Positions 5,374 through 12,489 of a DNA stretch of 23,668 bases are shown here, piece after piece. The translations under genes were made by a program, and so were the position numbers. The notes below the pieces were generated by a model. It made no database searches and was not told the DNA's origin. It worked only from the letters and a program-made list of their open reading frames with translations. Within the stretch, counting starts at the first letter, position 1, and each line of letters starts with the position of its first letter. Origin of the DNA: DATDWC01 sp035289805 (GTDB lineage: Bacteria > Patescibacteriota > Gracilibacteria > Peribacterales > Peribacteraceae); the NCBI GenBank assembly GCA_035289805.1, contig DATDWC010000072.1:1-23668 (forward strand). Direction: 5' to 3'.

Positions 5374-7266
5374 ATGCATTTTTTTGATTCCAATCAATGG
5401 CTCTCGAGTGAAGAAAGATTATGTAGGCAATTGTATTGGCCAAGCTCCTCTCCTGCGGCAGGCTCTGATGATTATTTACGTGATGAAGCGGAGAGAACAC
5501 GAAAATCCACAGACTTTACTGCGCAGATGATTGAGCGGGCGAACAGTCTTCAAATGAATGTGGATACAAATTTACTGACGGATCATTCCCTGTGGAGGGA
5601 AGCATGGGTTGTTCCTGCTACCTATACAAATCCTATTCCACTGCCGGGAGCACAAAAGATTGAAGATCCCGCGACACTTCTTAACCATGTTGATCCGGAA
5701 TCCCGGAAGCAGTTTCTTATTCAATATCTTAAAGAACGCTTCCCTAAAGCAGCAGTAGACACCGATTCTGATTTCCTCTTTATAAAAAACTCTCCTCCAG
5801 CTGATTTAGCTTTACCCGATCAAATAAAGTCAATTTCCACCTTTATGGCCATCGGGGAAGAGATGAACAATGTTCATGAGGTAGGAACCGCAAACATTGC
5901 ACCGACCAGATTCGCAACCCCTGATGTGCTCATGAATTGGGCAAAACAAGAGCTAAAAAGCATGTATCGTCAGGGTTACGGATTTACAGCGCGTGCATTC
6001 GCAGATTTTTGCGCAACGATTGATCGTGATCCTACTCCACGCAGTGTCGCTTCTTCTGATCCTGCGAACCTCTGGCTTATTATCCACGGAGATAGAACTC
6101 CTTTTGCTGCGGCATTGAATCCAAAATACAACACTCCCACTGACCCTATGTTTACTAAGGATGAACTAACCCAAATGACTCGCAATTATCAGCGTAAGAA
6201 ATTGGAAACAGGACGAGTGGTACTTGATTCCGTGGAGAGCAGACGCAAAGTACAGAACAAAATCGATGTTGCGGAGAAGCGCTCATTCGCAACCAAGCTT
6301 TTGGATAACTATTCAAACCTCGAAACATGGCAGAAGTTTGCAATGCTAAGTGCCATTGCTGCGCTCACCTTCTGGACGTTCAAGAAACGAGAAAAGTGGG
6401 GACTTGTTCAATATGCTGTTGCCCCCCTCCTTTTAGGGAGCGCATTTTACTTCACAGGTGCTCGCGACATGTTCAAAGGAACAATCATTGACGATAGTCT
6501 GAAGCCCTTTGAGAAAGGCTTTCGAGAGACCTTTGCATGGATGCGTAGTGACAATAATCCGGATCTCACCAAAACTGAAGATCTCGATCAATATGCGGTC
6601 TTTGTAGAGGAAATCGCAACCGAGGAGATTAAGAATCAAGTGGAAGCCATGGGCTACATTTCTACGATTCCCCTCAAAGAGATTGCGACATCATTTACGC
6701 TCAAAAATGGTGCACGTGAAGGAACCTTGAATATGGATCGATCATCTCCCTTAAGTCAGGAAATCCAAAGGCTCTTTGGTTCCACCACCCAGGCACACAG
6801 AATCCAGAGCATTCTCAAATCAAATTCTGCTGATCTTGGCGATGCTATGGCGCATGTATTCTATATGATCGGAGGAATCGAGCATAAGGATGATTATCGC
6901 GAGGTGGAGAAAGCGCGCGGTGCAGGGAGGTACGACGATATTCCGGATGGCACTCGCGCACGGGAGCTCTACGAACGTCTTGCTCAGGAGGGATTGCATC
7001 TTGCGGAAAGCAAATATGGAAAAATGAACTGGCTTGAGGTGGTGCAGACAATGGTGAAGTATCTTCCTCCAAATTTTGCTGGAGGAATTCCTCCATTAAC
7101 ACCCTACACACCTCCTGCCGGTCCTGGCGGAGCCCCTCCACCTATACCTCCACTCGGGCCGGGAGGTGCTGGAGGCGCACCTCCACCCATTCCTCCTGCC
7201 GGTGGAGCGGCACCGTTTGCCGGAGGTGCTCCACCCGCTCCTCCTGGAGGAGGCGGTGTGTTCTAA
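5374..7266 (+). CDS. Unknown 630-residue membrane protein with Pro/Gly-rich tail
   Basis: No family is recognised. A long N-terminal soluble region (1-315) is followed by two hydrophobic segments near residues 321-337 and 344-362 separated by a short charged turn, so both termini are probably on the same side of the membrane. A second soluble region follows (365-565), then a Pro/Gly/Ala tail (566-630) made of near-repeats of GGAPPPIPP. It lies 6 bp after the stop of the preceding gene, without a Shine-Dalgarno sequence, and is followed by a terminator at 7279. The tail could be disordered or a ligand for proline-binding domains. The layout (soluble region, membrane hairpin, Pro-rich tail) resembles in kind the proteins encoded at 16518-17165. 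Confidence 0.8.
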   Translation: MHFFDSNQWLSSEERLCRQLYWPSSSPAAGSDDYLRDEAERTRKSTDFTAQMIERANSLQMNVDTNLLTDHSLWREAWVVPATYTNPIPLPGAQKIEDPATLLNHVDPESRKQFLIQYLKERFPKAAVDTDSDFLFIKNSPPADLALPDQIKSISTFMAIGEEMNNVHEVGTANIAPTRFATPDVLMNWAKQELKSMYRQGYGFTARAFADFCATIDRDPTPRSVASSDPANLWLIIHGDRTPFAAALNPKYNTPTDPMFTKDELTQMTRNYQRKKLETGRVVLDSVESRRKVQNKIDVAEKRSFATKLLDNYSNLETWQKFAMLSAIAALTFWTFKKREKWGLVQYAVAPLLLGSAFYFTGARDMFKGTIIDDSLKPFEKGFRETFAWMRSDNNPDLTKTEDLDQYAVFVEEIATEEIKNQVEAMGYISTIPLKEIATSFTLKNGAREGTLNMDRSSPLSQEIQRLFGSTTQAHRIQSILKSNSADLGDAMAHVFYMIGGIEHKDDYREVEKARGAGRYDDIPDGTRARELYERLAQEGLHLAESKYGKMNWLEVVQTMVKYLPPNFAGGIPPLTPYTPPAGPGGAPPPIPPLGPGGAGGAPPPIPPAGGAAPFAGGAPPAPPGGGGVF

Positions 7267-7278
7267 AATGCCACAATC

Positions 7279-7308
7279 AAAGGGCGATGCACATGGCATC
7301 GCCCTTTT
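7279..7308 (+). terminator. Rho-independent terminator between convergent genes
   Basis: A perfect 12-bp stem (aaagggcgatgc, loop acatg, gcatcgcccttt) lies 12 bp after the stop of the 630-residue gene. The T-run is short (tttt), and the A-run on the left side allows it to work in both directions, for the convergent gene ending at 7331 as well. Confidence 0.8.
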
Positions 7309-7330
7309 AAAAGTTTGGCTGCTGCTCGTT

Positions 7331-7789
7331 CTATGGAACGAGTTGAGTTCTACTGTTTACTCCGTTTTTGGAGTACCAGAAGAGGCCATTAGCCTGTCTG
7401 GTTTTGGAGAGTGGAAACCCATCCTGGGCATCCGCCTCTGTATACGTGGTCAATGTGTACCACGTATCTCCAATACTGGAGTCCTTGGGGATTATCAAAT
7501 CATACTCTGCATTAGAATCGTCTTTCCTCGGAGGTTCTGCTTGGACCAGCAACGGAACCTGCCACGGGTTGAACATCCTCATGAACTGACTGACCTCGAT
7601 CGCCTGGAAGGTCGATGTTAAAAACCAAGTCATGATCACAAGGAATAGAACTCCCATGAATTCCGCTCGACCGCCGAGCTTACCATGTCCACTATCCGCT
7701 TCTTTGATGAAGCGGAGGCCTTGGTACCCAAGAAACAATACAATCGCGAGCGTGATAACTGCTCGCCAAAACTGAAAGTCGTACTGCAT
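7331..7789 (-). CDS. Unknown 152-residue membrane protein
   Basis: No family is recognised. From the ATG at 7789 the product has two hydrophobic segments, near residues 9-28 (AVITLAIVLFLGYQGLRF) and 43-61 (FMGVLFLVIMTWFLTS), followed by a soluble C-terminal region of about 90 residues. The ATG is preceded by GGGAGA eight bases upstream, one of the few Shine-Dalgarno-like sequences in the window; a GTG at 7846 would add 19 residues. The gene is convergent with the 630-residue gene and divergent from the multi-HTH gene at 7976. Confidence 0.65.
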   Translation of the reverse strand: MQYDFQFWRAVITLAIVLFLGYQGLRFIKEADSGHGKLGGRAEFMGVLFLVIMTWFLTSTFQAIEVSQFMRMFNPWQVPLLVQAEPPRKDDSNAEYDLIIPKDSSIGDTWYTLTTYTEADAQDGFPLSKTRQANGLFWYSKNGVNSRTQLVP

Positions 7790-7890
7790 AGCATAATCTC
7801 CCGATTGCAAAAAGGGTTTAGACAAGTATCGCAAGCGTAGTTCCACGTAGAACTCCGCGTGATTTCAAAGAGCAGCAGCCTCATGAGAGT

Positions 7891-7919
7891 TTGACATAAT
7901 TGAATAATTGTTTCAATAG
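7891..7919 (+). promoter_or_regulatory. Possible upstream control site in a divergent gap
   Basis: A perfect -35 hexamer TTGACA at 7891-7896 lies 17 bp before a poor -10 (caatag). The same stretch holds a short dyad, attgaa (7900-7905) and ttcaat (7912-7917). It could be a second promoter or an operator for either divergent gene; the evidence is weak. Confidence 0.25.
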
Positions 7920-7960
7920 GTTATTTTGAGGCGGAAGGGCATTTCCTAATAAGAATTTTG

Positions 7961-7975
7961 TGGTATAATATAAAT
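7961..7975 (+). promoter_or_regulatory. Extended -10 leaderless promoter of the multi-HTH gene
   Basis: TGG-TATAAT (7961-7969) is followed by six bases and the ATG at 7976, so the predicted transcription start coincides with the start codon. There is no convincing -35 hexamer, consistent with an extended -10 promoter. Confidence 0.75.
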
Positions 7976-10234
7976 ATGGTAGATAAGCGTCGGAAATACA
8001 CCTGGGACAACGAGGATGAGGGAAGGGGGGAGGAAGCTACTTATTCCAGAGATCAAATTCCGGAAGATCCTGGCACAGGAAAGGTGAAGTGGCAGACATT
8101 TAAGACACTTGCGAAAATGTGGAGAACTTTGACAGGAATTGAAGCAGCAAGAAAATCATATGAAAAGAGGAAGGCTACCGAAGACGCAGCTGGACACGGT
8201 CATGCACATGCGCACGAGGAGCACGCTGAAGCGAGTGGTTACTTTCCAACATTCAGGAAGCTTATGGGTACTGTTTTGGGTGGAGGAGAAAAGCATGGTG
8301 GAGGGCATCATCACAGAAAAATTGAGGGCATCAATGTTGATAGCATGCCTGTCCGCCAAGCGATTAAGCTTACGAAAGAAAACGCGAGAGGAGGATCGGA
8401 GAAAACTCCACGGCCAGCAGCTCCGTCCCCTAATCCCAAAGGGAAAAAGAAACAGGCAGATAAACGTTCTTCCAAAACAAAAGATCCTTCAGATGCAGAG
8501 AAAAAATCTTTCGCTCACGTGCCTCTCCTCGAGGCCGGACAACAGATCGAAAATGCATTTAATGTTCGTGGAGTAACCCTTTCTCAAAGAAATCGTCTTC
8601 TGGCACAAGGAGTGGTACCCCCTCCGGAGGAAAATTATTTCTTAATCGATCGTGCATTGTTTGAACGTATTGCGAATGAAGTTCTTGGTCCCGCCAGCAC
8701 ACATCATCCACCTCTTTCTAGCGCCACTATCTCACTAGTAGCTGCTGCTCAATTGTTTGGTGTGGCATTGGAGGAAATCACTAATGCGATGTATACAGTC
8801 GAAGATACTTTCGAAGTTAGGGAACACTGCTTTTTCTCCGGAGAGAGGCTCCATTTGATACTGAAGGCGATTGCAAACCTCACAGATGAACAAATTGCAG
8901 CAGCAAGTGTGCCTGAAGAAGATCCCCTGAGTTCTGCTCCCGACGCAGAAATCAGAGAACCCCTCCCCCTAGACCCCGAAGAACGTATTCAAGCAATCAG
9001 GGCTTTACGGAAGAACGATTTCACTGCAGAGGAAACAGCATGGTGCATCGGTGTTACCCTCGAAGAACTGAACCGTATGAGAGAATTGGGGGATATCACT
9101 ACAAATCTTTCACTCGATCCTGATGATAACCAGCAGACCTACGACGCTTGCGATATCTTTGAGTGCATTCGAAGGAGAGCAATAATCCCCAGTGAGCCAG
9201 AGATACGTATTCGTGCACTAGAAAAAATTGAAGAAACCCGGTCGTTTATTTCTCTTGAGCTTGCAGCCCGATATCTTCTTATGCGTGTTTCGGAACTGCG
9301 ACAGATGGGTGCAGATGGTGAAATAGAGGTGGCATTTGGAGACTGCTCTATTAGCGATGTCATCGATCTCATTCGCAAGAGAGAGCTTTTACTAAAAAAA
9401 GATGAAGATGAGCTTCTTACACCAGACGATGAAATGTTCGGAGACGACGATGATTCTTCTGCTACTTCTTCAAATGCAGACGGAGAGTCTGATTCAAAAT
9501 TCACATTTGATTCCGATCGTGTACTCGATGACGAGCCGCTGAGAGAAGAATCTTCTCTAGATCTCCCCGAGGATGAAACTATTGAACTCGAGGAACCTCC
9601 GCGTGGCGGTGATTCTTCTGCCTCCGGTTTTGGTGCTTTTGATTACCATCCAACGCAAGTTCGGGGTAACGAAGAGATCGTATTTCCTGATGATGAAAAG
9701 GTCGATGATAAGGAAATTGTGTTGGAGCCTCAGGATTACTACTCCTCAGATTCTCCATTACCAGCAAACTTCCCAGAGGATCTTCGTGCTCGCATCGAAA
9801 AACTGAAGCAATTGGATCAAAAGTTAGTTTCGCCGTGGGATGCTGCAAGCATGCTCGGGATCACCCAGGCTCAAATGAGAGCATTCGAAGAGACAAAAGA
9901 AACACACTTTGAGCATTCCCTAGATGAAGAAGATGGCTACCCCAAAGCGGATATTATTTGGCTCCTCCGGAAAAAGGGAGAAGGGAGACTTGTAGTAAGG
10001 GAGCCGAAGGCGCCTACCCCAATTCAACCTACTCATTCCGAAGCTCCTCCCGGAGGCTCCTCAGATCTTCCCGGTGATGTTGGATCCAATCGGGAAGTCG
10101 CCGATGATGAACCTATTACGCTCGATGAGCCCCCTCGCGATAGCGAAGCTCCTTTCCCGCCGCACCCGATAATGTCGCAACAAAAGCAGCGCGCCAGCGC
10201 GAGACATTACAAAAGGCGGTTGGAAGATTCTTAG
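7976..10234 (+). CDS. Acidic multi-HTH protein with His-rich region
   Basis: The 752-residue product is not a recognised protein, but it is built of repeated helix-turn-helix modules of the MerR/excisionase kind: residues ~252-298, 348-401, 423-470 and 617-667. Each has an AAxxLGVxxxxL-like two-helix core, a wing-like strand region and a closing helix such as SDVIDLIRKRELL. Acidic Asp/Glu/Ser-rich linkers separate the last two. The N-terminus is charged, with a His-rich stretch near 75-115 (HGHAHAHEEH, HGGGHHH). No membrane segment is seen. The ATG at 7976 is chosen over an upstream TTG because it sits six bases after TATAAT. The final ~28 residues change character, and a sensible continuation lies in the -1 frame, so the stop at 10232 is probably bypassed or the result of an indel. 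Confidence 0.75.
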   Translation: MVDKRRKYTWDNEDEGRGEEATYSRDQIPEDPGTGKVKWQTFKTLAKMWRTLTGIEAARKSYEKRKATEDAAGHGHAHAHEEHAEASGYFPTFRKLMGTVLGGGEKHGGGHHHRKIEGINVDSMPVRQAIKLTKENARGGSEKTPRPAAPSPNPKGKKKQADKRSSKTKDPSDAEKKSFAHVPLLEAGQQIENAFNVRGVTLSQRNRLLAQGVVPPPEENYFLIDRALFERIANEVLGPASTHHPPLSSATISLVAAAQLFGVALEEITNAMYTVEDTFEVREHCFFSGERLHLILKAIANLTDEQIAAASVPEEDPLSSAPDAEIREPLPLDPEERIQAIRALRKNDFTAEETAWCIGVTLEELNRMRELGDITTNLSLDPDDNQQTYDACDIFECIRRRAIIPSEPEIRIRALEKIEETRSFISLELAARYLLMRVSELRQMGADGEIEVAFGDCSISDVIDLIRKRELLLKKDEDELLTPDDEMFGDDDDSSATSSNADGESDSKFTFDSDRVLDDEPLREESSLDLPEDETIELEEPPRGGDSSASGFGAFDYHPTQVRGNEEIVFPDDEKVDDKEIVLEPQDYYSSDSPLPANFPEDLRARIEKLKQLDQKLVSPWDAASMLGITQAQMRAFEETKETHFEHSLDEEDGYPKADIIWLLRKKGEGRLVVREPKAPTPIQPTHSEAPPGGSSDLPGDVGSNREVADDEPITLDEPPRDSEAPFPPHPIMSQQKQRASARHYKRRLEDS
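10153..10159 (+). other. Candidate -1 frameshift heptamer
   Basis: In the frame of the multi-HTH gene the bases read T TTC CCG, fitting the X XXY YYZ pattern of -1 slippery sites, although CCC in the second position is not a favoured form. Slippage would join the ORF to the frame that is open from 10144 through 10515. An ordinary indel nearby is equally possible. Confidence 0.35.
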
Positions 10235-10242
10235 ATCTTTCT

Positions 10243-10515
10243 ATGGCTGCTCAAATTTTGGAAATGACCCCAGATCAACTTGTTGAAATGCGGAGCAATG
10301 GAGATATCCATGGGTATCGCTATGGGCCCACGTGGAAATTTAAGAGGGATGAGATTGAGCGCGTTATCAACGAAAAAGAAAGTGAAGCACGTAACGCCAA
10401 TGACACTTCTCTGAAAGCGGATGAAGATTTCTTGATGTCACCATCAGATGTAATGTTCAATACTGATGATGAAAAAACAGGAGATGGTGCAGATAAAGAC
10501 GAAGAACTCTTTTAA
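10243..10515 (+). CDS. Fifth HTH module, probable frameshifted C-terminus of the preceding protein
   Basis: The 90-residue ORF carries an excisionase/MerR-like DNA-binding module (AAQILEMTPDQLVEMRSNG, then YGPTWKFKRDEIERVI) followed by an acidic tail. The ATG at 10243 falls inside the module: the same frame is open upstream to 10144, and the preceding residues (KAVGRFLDLS) supply the first turn of the expected helix. It therefore looks like the C-terminus of the 752-residue protein read in the -1 frame, giving a joined product of about 845 residues with five modules. It could instead be translated separately from 10243. Its stop codon overlaps the stop of the convergent gene remnant at 10512. 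Confidence 0.65.
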   Translation: MAAQILEMTPDQLVEMRSNGDIHGYRYGPTWKFKRDEIERVINEKESEARNANDTSLKADEDFLMSPSDVMFNTDDEKTGDGADKDEELF

Positions 10516-10661
10516 CTCCGCTCAATCCCAAGTGCATTCTTTCTATACCACTTTGGCATTTTTGGTCCGAACGCCGTTCCTCCATCATCCAATTCCTTGG
10601 TCGTAAAGGGTTTTCCCTGTGCGAGGAAGGTACGAATGGAATCACGGAGAGTGTCTCACCT
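10512..10661 (-). pseudogene. 3'-end remnant of the 1338-residue gene, copy 1
   Basis: On the minus strand about 46 codons are open in the frame of the 1338-residue gene, from an upstream TGA to the TAA at 10512. They encode LRDSIRTFLAQGKPFT and then FGPKMPKWYRKNALGI, ending in ERS. There is no start codon. Bases 10523-10591 are identical to 12501-12569 by my count over 69 bp; 10592-10661 instead match copy 2 and not the intact gene. The remnant stops exactly at the convergent HTH gene, as the original 3' end of the giant gene would. Confidence 0.85.
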
Positions 10662-10666
10662 ATCTG

Positions 10667-11005
10667 TTACCGCGATGAAAAACCAAGGTCTTCAGGTTCA
10701 AGATCACCCTGGGACATATGTCGAATTGTCAGAATAATCACCTGCTCCGGTTTCACTGTGAATATCACCCGATGTGTGGATCGGGAGCCAATGCCGTAAT
10801 GAAGTTCACGAAGTTCCATTGGAAAAAGGGATTTTTCGCGAGCTGGCGGGCACCGCTCTGGATTTTGTCGAAGTGTCTCGAAGGCATCGTACAAACCAGA
10901 GAACCAGTGTCGAGCTTGATCGGCAGAACGATTCTTTGCCCACCACTGAGCAGTGCGAAAAATGATGTCTTCCGCCTCGGGCAGAATGACCACCGCGAAG
11001 TTCAT
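10667..11005 (-). CDS. RelE/ParE-family toxin
   Basis: The 112-residue product matches the RelE/ParE toxin superfamily: ILPEAEDIIFRTAQWW near residues 7-22, LRQNPERCPPARE near 45-57, ELRELHYGIGSR near 64-75, RVIFTV near 79-84, and VIILTIRHMSQGD near 89-101. RelE members cleave mRNA on the ribosome and ParE members poison gyrase; sequence alone does not decide, though the RCPPARE and HYG motifs are common in ParE-like and Planctomycete-type toxins. Its ATG overlaps the stop of the antitoxin by four bases (ATGA), the usual coupling of such pairs. It ends a few bases from the gene remnant at 10661. Confidence 0.85.
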   Translation of the reverse strand: MNFAVVILPEAEDIIFRTAQWWAKNRSADQARHWFSGLYDAFETLRQNPERCPPAREKSLFPMELRELHYGIGSRSTHRVIFTVKPEQVIILTIRHMSQGDLEPEDLGFSSR

Positions 11006-11247
11006 TGAAGCTGATGAAAACCAAGGTGTTTCGTGAGATCTGTTTTCGATTCATGGATAGGGCGACCCTGCCCGGCGTTCAGTTGATCTATTCCCCGTTG
11101 AATTGAGGCGACATCTCCAGGAGTTATCACAAGTTCTTTAGCAATGAGCACATAGATGGCGCCAGTTTCTGGCTCGAGAAATTCGACGGAATGTTCGCCG
11201 GCTTCACGCAGAGCTTTCTGGAGATCGGGAGTGAGCTTTGCAGTCAT
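11002..11247 (-). CDS. Antitoxin of the RelE/ParE pair
   Basis: An 81-residue protein beginning MTAKLTPDLQKALREAGEHS, followed by EFLEPETGAIYVLI, a form seen in short antitoxins paired with RelE/ParE-like toxins. The C-terminal half (IQRGIDQLNAGQGRPIHESK) probably wraps the toxin. Position is the main evidence: it lies directly upstream of the toxin with an ATGA overlap. The ATG at 11247 is chosen because it follows TGG-TATAAT by six bases. Such antitoxins usually repress their own operon; no clear dyad is visible at the promoter. Confidence 0.75.
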   Translation of the reverse strand: MTAKLTPDLQKALREAGEHSVEFLEPETGAIYVLIAKELVITPGDVASIQRGIDQLNAGQGRPIHESKTDLTKHLGFHQLQ

Positions 11248-11253
11248 AAGGGA

Positions 11254-11262
11254 ATTATACCA
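11254..11262 (-). promoter_or_regulatory. Extended -10 leaderless promoter of the toxin-antitoxin pair
   Basis: On the minus strand TGG-TATAAT is followed by six bases and the antitoxin ATG at 11247, the same layout as at 7961-7975. No -35 is recognisable. The stop codon of remnant copy 2 (11284-11282) lies about 20 bp upstream. Confidence 0.75.
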
Positions 11263-11281
11263 TATCACACCGGAATTTCAT

Positions 11282-11431
11282 TCATCCCCTTGCAATACCA
11301 AGTGCGTTCTTTCTATACCATTTTGGCATTTTTGGTCCGAACGCCGTTCTCCCATCATCCAATTCCTCGGTCGTAAAGGCTTTGCCCTGTGCGAGGAAGG
11401 TACGAATGGCATCACGGAGAGCGTCTCACCT
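11282..11431 (-). pseudogene. 3'-end remnant of the 1338-residue gene, copy 2
   Basis: About 46 codons in the frame of the giant gene run from an upstream TGA to the TGA at 11282, encoding LRDAIRTFLAQGKAFTTEEL and then FGPKMPKWYRKNALGIARG. Bases 11293-11431 align with copy 1 (10523-10661) without gaps and with about ten differences in 139 bp, most of them silent or conservative. It also shares with the intact gene the final ARG-stop and the bases atccccttgcaat. It separates the Fic gene from the toxin-antitoxin pair and has no start codon. Confidence 0.85.
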
Positions 11432-11458
11432 CCTGCGCCAGCGTGAAAAATTTATCCT

Positions 11459-12391
11459 CTACCGCCGTCGCAGTCTTCCCCTTCGATATTCCTCAATAGC
11501 TTTTTTGGTTGTATACCAGATTCTCCCTTTTTTGGATGCGTCAATCCTGCCGGCGCGTGCGAGGAGATTCAGGTACTTTGGACTGTACGGAGTCCCCCTA
11601 CTCGCTTCCGCGAGGGTGAGGAGTTTGCCCTCTTTGATTTTGCCGAACGCGCGTAGATACAGATCGAGGGAGCGTTCCACGGCCTGTGCGATGAAAAGAA
11701 CGAGCGGCGCGCCATTGCCTTTATCCGCCATCTGAAGGACGCGGTAGTATTTCTTCCGATCGTTTTTCAGAATGATGACCAGCGGATACCCATGTCGCAT
11801 GAGGATGACGTTCATCGCGAGGCGCGCCGTACGTCCGTTCCCGTCGAAGAATGGATGAATAAAGACCATCATGTGATGGAACCATGCTGCGAGTTCTACA
11901 GGGTGCATCTGTTTCTCATTCTTCTTGAACCGTCGAATAAGATCATCCATCTGGCGGGACACATCGATGGCGTCGGGTGGCGTATGATCAGCTCCTCCGA
12001 TGATAACGGACCCATTCCGGTATTTCCCCGCCCACTCCTGCTCGGTCTCCCGGACAACAAGCTGGTGCAGCTGCCGGATGAGGCGCTCGGAGACGGTGTG
12101 CTGATTCTGCGAGACAAGATCATAGAGAAAATCGAGAGCCTCCTTATGATCCTTTGCTTCCAAGTGATCCCTGAGTGGCTTTCCTTTAATCGTCATGCCC
12201 TCCTGAAGCACGAGGTACGTCTCGCGCAGCGTGAGGCTGTTGCCTTCGATTGCGTTGGAATTGTAGGTCATTTCGATTTCCAGTTGTTCGCGTAGCTTCT
12301 GTATCTGAGAAGGATTGAGCGGACGGATGGTATTGAGTTGCTGTAGCTTCTTATCCAGCCGTTGTCGGATGCGGGTGTCGAGAGTGCTCAT
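11459..12391 (-). CDS. Fic-family adenylyltransferase (AMPylase), class II type
   Basis: Fic proteins usually transfer AMP to a hydroxyl of a target protein. The 310-residue product has the full active-site motif HPFFDGNGRTAR at residues 179-190 and an inhibitory-helix motif SNAIEG at 45-50, upstream of the Fic core, as in self-inhibited class II enzymes. The N-terminal region matches the Fic/DOC N-terminal domain (LREQLEIEMTYNSNAIEGN). The C-terminal 60 residues (SPKYLNLLARAGRIDASKKG, then IWYTTKKAIEEYR) look like a winged helix, so the protein may bind DNA. The ATG at 12391 is chosen because a -10-like CATACT lies six bases before it; the longer form from 12463 would run through a palindrome. 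The target is unknown. Confidence 0.92.
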   Translation of the reverse strand: MSTLDTRIRQRLDKKLQQLNTIRPLNPSQIQKLREQLEIEMTYNSNAIEGNSLTLRETYLVLQEGMTIKGKPLRDHLEAKDHKEALDFLYDLVSQNQHTVSERLIRQLHQLVVRETEQEWAGKYRNGSVIIGGADHTPPDAIDVSRQMDDLIRRFKKNEKQMHPVELAAWFHHMMVFIHPFFDGNGRTARLAMNVILMRHGYPLVIILKNDRKKYYRVLQMADKGNGAPLVLFIAQAVERSLDLYLRAFGKIKEGKLLTLAEASRGTPYSPKYLNLLARAGRIDASKKGRIWYTTKKAIEEYRRGRLRRR

Positions 12392-12397
12392 AGCACG

Positions 12398-12427
12398 AGT
12401 ATGGCATGATGGTAAAATCTTTACCAT
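12398..12427 (-). promoter_or_regulatory. fic promoter with palindromic operator
   Basis: On the minus strand CATACT (12403-12398) is followed by six bases and the fic ATG. Just upstream, at 12409-12427, is a perfect 8-bp inverted repeat with a 3-bp centre, ATGGTAAA-gat-TTTACCAT. It lies between the -10 and the expected -35, a classical operator position; the winged-helix end of the Fic protein is a candidate binder. Confidence 0.55.
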
Positions 12428-12489
12428 ACCATAATAAGATATTTTCTTCATTTTGTTGTCCAATCCGAAATCCCTATTTCTTCTACACT

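Noticed and set aside
10512..11431. Reading the ~140-bp repeats as integron attC sites with cassette genes
   Set aside because: The repeats are in-frame copies of coding sequence, lack the paired R/L boxes and imperfect palindrome of attC sites, and no integron integrase is present.
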